A program made the position numbers and the translations under genes. DNA of 16,829 bases from CAYLNH01 sp964384625. GTDB taxonomy: Bacteria > Verrucomicrobiota > Lentisphaeria > JABSQK01. The notes under the pieces are model-generated. The model saw nothing but the letters and a program-made list of their open reading frames with translations, did no database searches and was not told the DNA's origin. This document shows positions 13,978 to 16,829 of this stretch, in pieces. Position 1 is the stretch's first letter. The number at the start of each line of letters is the position of its first letter. The DNA lies in NCBI GenBank assembly GCA_964384625.1, contig CAYLNH010000154.1, positions 1-16,829 on the forward strand. Reading direction: 5' to 3'.

Positions 13978-14520
13978 TCACTTGTCCAAGTCGTCCGGCC
14001 GGATGCCGTCGGTGGGTTCCAGCCGCGGCGGGCGGTCCGGCCGTACGCCGCGCGAAAGGGGTTCGGTGGGTGGTTTGGGCTTGGCTTCTTCCGGCTTCGC
14101 CTGCTCTTCCGGCTGCGGCTTGGGTTTGTCGGGCCGCACGCCCTTGGTCACCGGGTCGCACCCGGGGAGGACGGTAGCGCCGATTGCCAGGAGCATGGCC
14201 GCGGCCACGCCGCCCCGAAATGCCTTGCGTTGTTTCGGCGGTACCACCGTGTTGTCGATAATGCCCTCAAGCTGCTTTGCCGGTACGGCGTTCAACATCA
14301 TGGCTTCAGCGGGATCAAGATCCAGCTCGATCTCATTAGCCGCCGTCGCGCGCTGCGCCAGCAACAGTTCCCGAAACGAGGGGTCGATCGCTGCTTTCTT
14401 CACCAGCACTTCAATGCCGCGCGGGATGTCGCCGACGGGTTTGCCGCAACCCGGCGGTCGGCCGCCGACAATGGTGGTGTTGACCGCTTCCTGTTCCGCC
14501 GGTCGCTGCTTCTTGCTCAT
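13978..14520 (-). CDS. NHLP-like paralogue B with three G-V/I-R-P-D motifs
   Basis: A 180-residue protein starting at ATG 14520, with AGGGA eight bases upstream. It has a 30-residue N-terminal extension (MSKKQRPAEQEAVNTT and GRPPGCGKPVG) not found in the others. The shared domain spans about 33-103 (PRGIEVLVKKAAIDPSFR, AKQLEGIID), then GVAAAMLLAIGATVLPGC ends at Cys121 in an LPGC lipobox-like site. The Lys/Pro/Glu-rich tail holds three near-identical motifs: KGVRPDKPKP at 126, RGVRPDRPPR at 157 and DGIRPDDLDK at the C-terminus. The repeats look like multiple copies of a short core or binding sequence. It starts 12 bases after paralogue A. Confidence 0.83.
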   Translation of the reverse strand: MSKKQRPAEQEAVNTTIVGGRPPGCGKPVGDIPRGIEVLVKKAAIDPSFRELLLAQRATAANEIELDLDPAEAMMLNAVPAKQLEGIIDNTVVPPKQRKAFRGGVAAAMLLAIGATVLPGCDPVTKGVRPDKPKPQPEEQAKPEEAKPKPPTEPLSRGVRPDRPPRLEPTDGIRPDDLDK

Positions 14521-14532
14521 GGCTGTTCCCTG

Positions 14533-14922
14533 CTACTTCGGTTCATCTGTTGTCTTTGTGCCCTCGGCGTCGTCCCCTGGTGGTTGGGCCGGTTTGACGC
14601 GATCCGGTTTGATCCCCAACGTTGTCTCGCGGCGTTTACAGCCGGTCAGCACCGAGGCACTCATGGCCAGCAGCATGGCTGCCGCGGTGGATCCCAGCAG
14701 GACCTGCCGCAAATACGGCTCAACTCTGGTTCGGGCGATGATGCCTTCAAGCTGGTGGCCGGGAACCTTGTCAAGGACCTCCTTCTCCTGAGGACTCAGT
14801 GCCAGGCCGATGCTGGCGGCTGCTGCCCCCCGTTGATCGAGCAGGAGCGTTCGGAATTCACGATCGACAACGGCCTTTTTCAACAGGACTTCAATGCCCC
14901 GCGGTTCGTTTGGCGGACCCAT
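14533..14922 (-). CDS. NHLP-like paralogue A, first gene of the operon
   Basis: A 129-residue protein beginning at ATG 14922 with a GGGGGTG ribosome site a few bases upstream. The shared domain occupies about 7-77: PRGIEVLLKKAVVDREFR, then SPQEKEVLDKVPGHQLEGI. STAAAMLLAMSASVLTGC follows and ends in LTGC (Cys95), a good lipobox placed internally, after a long N-terminal arm. The tail TTLGIKPDRVKPAQPP carries one G-I-K-P-D-R motif at residue 103, and the end is acidic. No enzyme motif is present. The pattern D-x-x-F-R-x-x-L-L is like NHLP-clan leaders that recruit modifying enzymes. It is the first gene after a promoter candidate, in a seven-gene run ending with the protease. Confidence 0.8.
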   Translation of the reverse strand: MGPPNEPRGIEVLLKKAVVDREFRTLLLDQRGAAAASIGLALSPQEKEVLDKVPGHQLEGIIARTRVEPYLRQVLLGSTAAAMLLAMSASVLTGCKRRETTLGIKPDRVKPAQPPGDDAEGTKTTDEPK

Positions 14923-14951
14923 GTCACACCCCCAGAGTTGGATGTTGGTTT

Positions 14952-14980
14952 ACTATGTCGACGGACACAGACAAATGCAA
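14952..14980 (-). promoter_or_regulatory. Candidate promoter of the paralogue operon
   Basis: On the minus strand TTGCAT (14975-14980), a 17-base spacer and CATAGT (14952-14957) give partial matches to the sigma70 boxes. Transcription would start near 14945, about 23 bases before the ATG of paralogue A. The match is moderate. Confidence 0.4.
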
Positions 14981-15016
14981 GCGAAATGCGGGGGCTCTGA
15001 TTTGCCGCGACTGAAC

Positions 15017-15045
15017 TGGAAATCGACGCGGTTTGCGTGTACTAT
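15017..15045 (+). promoter_or_regulatory. Weak candidate promoter of the divergent zinc-ribbon gene
   Basis: TGGAAA (15017-15022), a 17-base spacer and TACTAT (15040-15045). If used, transcription starts near 15052, which rules out the TTG at 15033 as a start and allows either ATG 15060 or ATG 15105. Confidence 0.3.
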
Positions 15046-15104
15046 TCCAAGCAGGTGGGATGGAATCGCTGATAACCGATGCCGAGGACCTGGGTCAAGC
15101 GGAT

Positions 15105-16724
15105 ATGAAGCTGAGCTGCGAAGCATGCGGGCAGGAAACCGACGTTCCTGAAGGTAGTACTCCGCCGCGGGCCTGTGGTCATTGCGGCCGGACGTTTCCG
15201 CCTAAGGGCACGCAGACAACGGCAGGGCAGTTACAGCCTTTGGGCCGGAATCAGAAACCGGTCGATCCAACCACAGCACCGGCGGAATCGCCTGCACCGG
15301 CGCCGAAGCCGCCGAAGAAGATACTCAAGAAACTGAAGCCCAACCCTTCGGCGCCAAAGCCGGGTGCCGCGCCACCGGCCCAACCGCCGGCGGCCGCTCC
15401 CCAGCCGAGCGCCGCGTCGCCGGCCCCCGCTCCCCAGCCGAGCGCCGTGCCGCCGGCCCAACCGCCGGCCCCCGCTCCCCAGCCGAGCGCCGCGTCGCGG
15501 GCTCAAGCGGAGCCGCCGCCAGCCGCTCCAGAGCTGCGGCCGCTGGGCAACGCCAAGGCCCCGCCGCCGCCGGCCGCCCCGGCGCCTCAGGCCGAGGAGC
15601 CCGCCAATCTGCGGCCGCTGGGCAAAGGCTCGATGACCTCCGGCCGCGGTGAGAATTCCAAACTGGATGCCGACCTCGAGCAGAAGCCGGTGGTCGCACC
15701 GGAAGTCGCCGCCGAACACAAGGGCATGAAGGTTGCCAAAGCCGAAAACGCCCTCGGCGTTGATCAGCCGAAGGGCCCCGAACCCGAAAACGCCCTCGGC
15801 GTTGATCAGCCGAAAGGCCCGGAACCAGATTCCGTTGCCGCCCCCAAACCGGACCCCCGGCCGATGTCCGACAAGTTAAAAACCAAAGGCAGCAAGTTCC
15901 AGACGGTTGCCCCGTTGGGAGAAGGCGCGGCCGACGGCCTGCAGATCGACGCTGAGAGTGCCGATGTCGACGCCAAGATCGATCCGAAGCCCTCCGAAAC
16001 CGGCTCCCGACTGAAAGTGAATCGTTCCGGAGGGTTCGTTTCCGGCGATGTCCCCAGCGACGTCAAGAAGGGCGCGAAGGTTGTCTATCTGACCGCGGAC
16101 CAGGGCGTTGTGGGCGTGCTGCATCCGGTTGAACAGGCGATGCGCCAGAGCTTCCGCAGTGAACGGCTGCCGCACGATTTCGTCACGCCCGACGAAACGG
16201 GGCAGCAAGTCGGTGAATTGCGGGACGACGACATCCATGTCCATCTGCACGTTGCCGACCGCGACGCGGCGAGCCGGACCGCCTCGATCGAGGCGCGGTA
16301 TGAGGACGGCAGGGACCGGCACAAGATCATCCAATTTAGCGGCAAACGACTGCCGGACAGCACGCCGGAGCAGTTGGTGGTCCAACTGGATGTCAAAACA
16401 TTGAAAAGCAAGGTCGGGTATCCCTTGTGCAAGCTTGCCGGCGAGCGCACGCTGCTGAACCGGCAGGCGTTCCAGTTTGTCACGTTCAGTTTTGTTCTCG
16501 GTCTCCTGGGGTTGATCCCGTATGTCGGCTACCTGGTCTGTCTGCCGGGTCTGCTGCTGGGGTTGACCGGCCTCGGGCTGATCCTCGGGCGCGGGTTGAA
16601 GGGGAAGAAGATCATGGGGTTTCTGGCGATCCTCCTGAATCTGACGGGGCCGTTTGTCAGCCTGGTGTTCACCACGTATCTGCCGATGATCAAAGAGCTG
16701 ATCGAAAAAGCGCAGCAGGGCTGA
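15105..16724 (+). CDS. Zinc-ribbon, proline-rich membrane protein
   Basis: A 539-residue protein if ATG 15105 is used, where a zinc ribbon begins at once: CEAC (Cys5, Cys8) and CGHC (Cys24, Cys27). ATG 15060 would add 15 residues. About 65-165 is an Ala/Pro-rich low-complexity region with repeated PQPSA. A motif x-PLG-x recurs four times (LQPLGRN, LRPLGNA, LRPLGKG, VAPLGEG), and ENALGVDQPKGPEP is duplicated in tandem. A folded-looking middle region (about 305-450) has VVYLTADQGVVGVLHPVEQAM and DDIHVHLHVADRD. The last 85 residues contain two or three hydrophobic segments (FVTFSFVLGLLGLIPYVGYL and IMGFLAILLNL), so it is anchored in the inner membrane by its C-terminus. I do not recognise the family. 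It is divergent from the leader-like operon with about 180 bases between starts; shared regulation is possible but unproven. Confidence 0.78.
   Translation: MKLSCEACGQETDVPEGSTPPRACGHCGRTFPPKGTQTTAGQLQPLGRNQKPVDPTTAPAESPAPAPKPPKKILKKLKPNPSAPKPGAAPPAQPPAAAPQPSAASPAPAPQPSAVPPAQPPAPAPQPSAASRAQAEPPPAAPELRPLGNAKAPPPPAAPAPQAEEPANLRPLGKGSMTSGRGENSKLDADLEQKPVVAPEVAAEHKGMKVAKAENALGVDQPKGPEPENALGVDQPKGPEPDSVAAPKPDPRPMSDKLKTKGSKFQTVAPLGEGAADGLQIDAESADVDAKIDPKPSETGSRLKVNRSGGFVSGDVPSDVKKGAKVVYLTADQGVVGVLHPVEQAMRQSFRSERLPHDFVTPDETGQQVGELRDDDIHVHLHVADRDAASRTASIEARYEDGRDRHKIIQFSGKRLPDSTPEQLVVQLDVKTLKSKVGYPLCKLAGERTLLNRQAFQFVTFSFVLGLLGLIPYVGYLVCLPGLLLGLTGLGLILGRGLKGKKIMGFLAILLNLTGPFVSLVFTTYLPMIKELIEKAQQG
15744..15827 (+). 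repeat. Two in-frame copies of a 42-bp unit
   Basis: Bases 15744-15785 and 15786-15827 are direct repeats with only a few third-position differences. Each encodes ENALGVDQPKGPEP. They are in the disordered part of the zinc-ribbon protein and probably arose by slippage or unequal crossing-over. Confidence 0.85.
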
Positions 16725-16745
16725 CCGCTCGGTTGCCGGGATAGA

Positions 16746-16829
16746 ATGTACGCCCCCGATTACTGCCCTTCTTCGCCTCGAGTCCCGACTCTCAAGAGGT
16801 TGGGAACCTGCGGTACTTGCGGATCTGTC
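16746..16829 (+). CDS. Possible start of a further gene, cut by the window end
   Basis: An ATG 21 bases after the zinc-ribbon gene opens 28 codons to the window end (MYAPDYCPSSPRVPTLKRLG, then TCGTCGSV). The CGTCG at the end could be the first half of another zinc-ribbon. The ribosome site is weak (GGGATAG), so this is uncertain. Confidence 0.3.
   Translation, partial: MYAPDYCPSSPRVPTLKRLGTCGTCGSV

Noticed and set aside
13567..15000. 477-codon plus-strand open frame opposite paralogues A-C
   Set aside because: Antisense shadow; the minus-strand frames share a conserved domain across five genes, which the plus frame does not explain.

Overview
The window looks like a chromosomal segment from a GC-rich bacterium of the PVC group, probably Lentisphaerota or a close relative. 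The basis is a type IV pilin-like protein with the RKFTLIELL start and a C-terminal DGH motif, an export-type esterase beside it, and many proline-rich zinc-ribbon proteins. This placement comes from family style, not from a marker gene. Almost every real gene is on the minus strand; the only convincing plus-strand gene is at the right end.

Layout. Bases 1-370 hold hairpins, a terminator-like structure and a stranded pseudopilin fragment. A CNT-family nucleoside transporter (514-1791, minus) is followed, with an ATGA overlap, by a 48-residue ORF. A 430-base gap carries palindromic repeats. A secreted CE7-like esterase (2224-4218) has its own sigma70-type promoter and lies downstream of a pseudopilin gene (4295-5092). 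Three minus-strand tRNA genes follow: Pro-CGG directly abutting His-GTG, and Pro-TGG. Between and around them is an island of small palindromes, including a 55-bp tandem repeat. Next come a possible 29-residue ORF with a strong terminator, yicC (6613-7488), and a sigma70-family factor (7768-8925) with its terminator. The sigma factor carries an RNA polymerase alpha C-terminal domain at its end. A 144-residue HTH/zinc-site protein (9238-9672) follows with its own promoter and an inverted repeat.

The most striking region is 9743-14922. It reads as one minus-strand operon: five tandem paralogues (A-E) sharing a leader-like N-terminal domain that resembles the NHLP clan of RiPP precursors, then a radical SAM protein with a B12-binding-like N-terminus, then a CPBP-family membrane protease. 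Gaps between genes are 2-26 bases. Three paralogues carry an internal membrane segment ending in a lipobox-like LxGC. Their tails repeat a G-V/I-R/K-P-D motif. The arrangement suggests an undescribed ribosomally made, radical-SAM-modified peptide or lipoprotein system. A zinc-ribbon/proline-rich membrane protein (15105-16724, plus) is transcribed divergently from the operon.

Functions are read from sequence motifs and memory of families; no searches were run.
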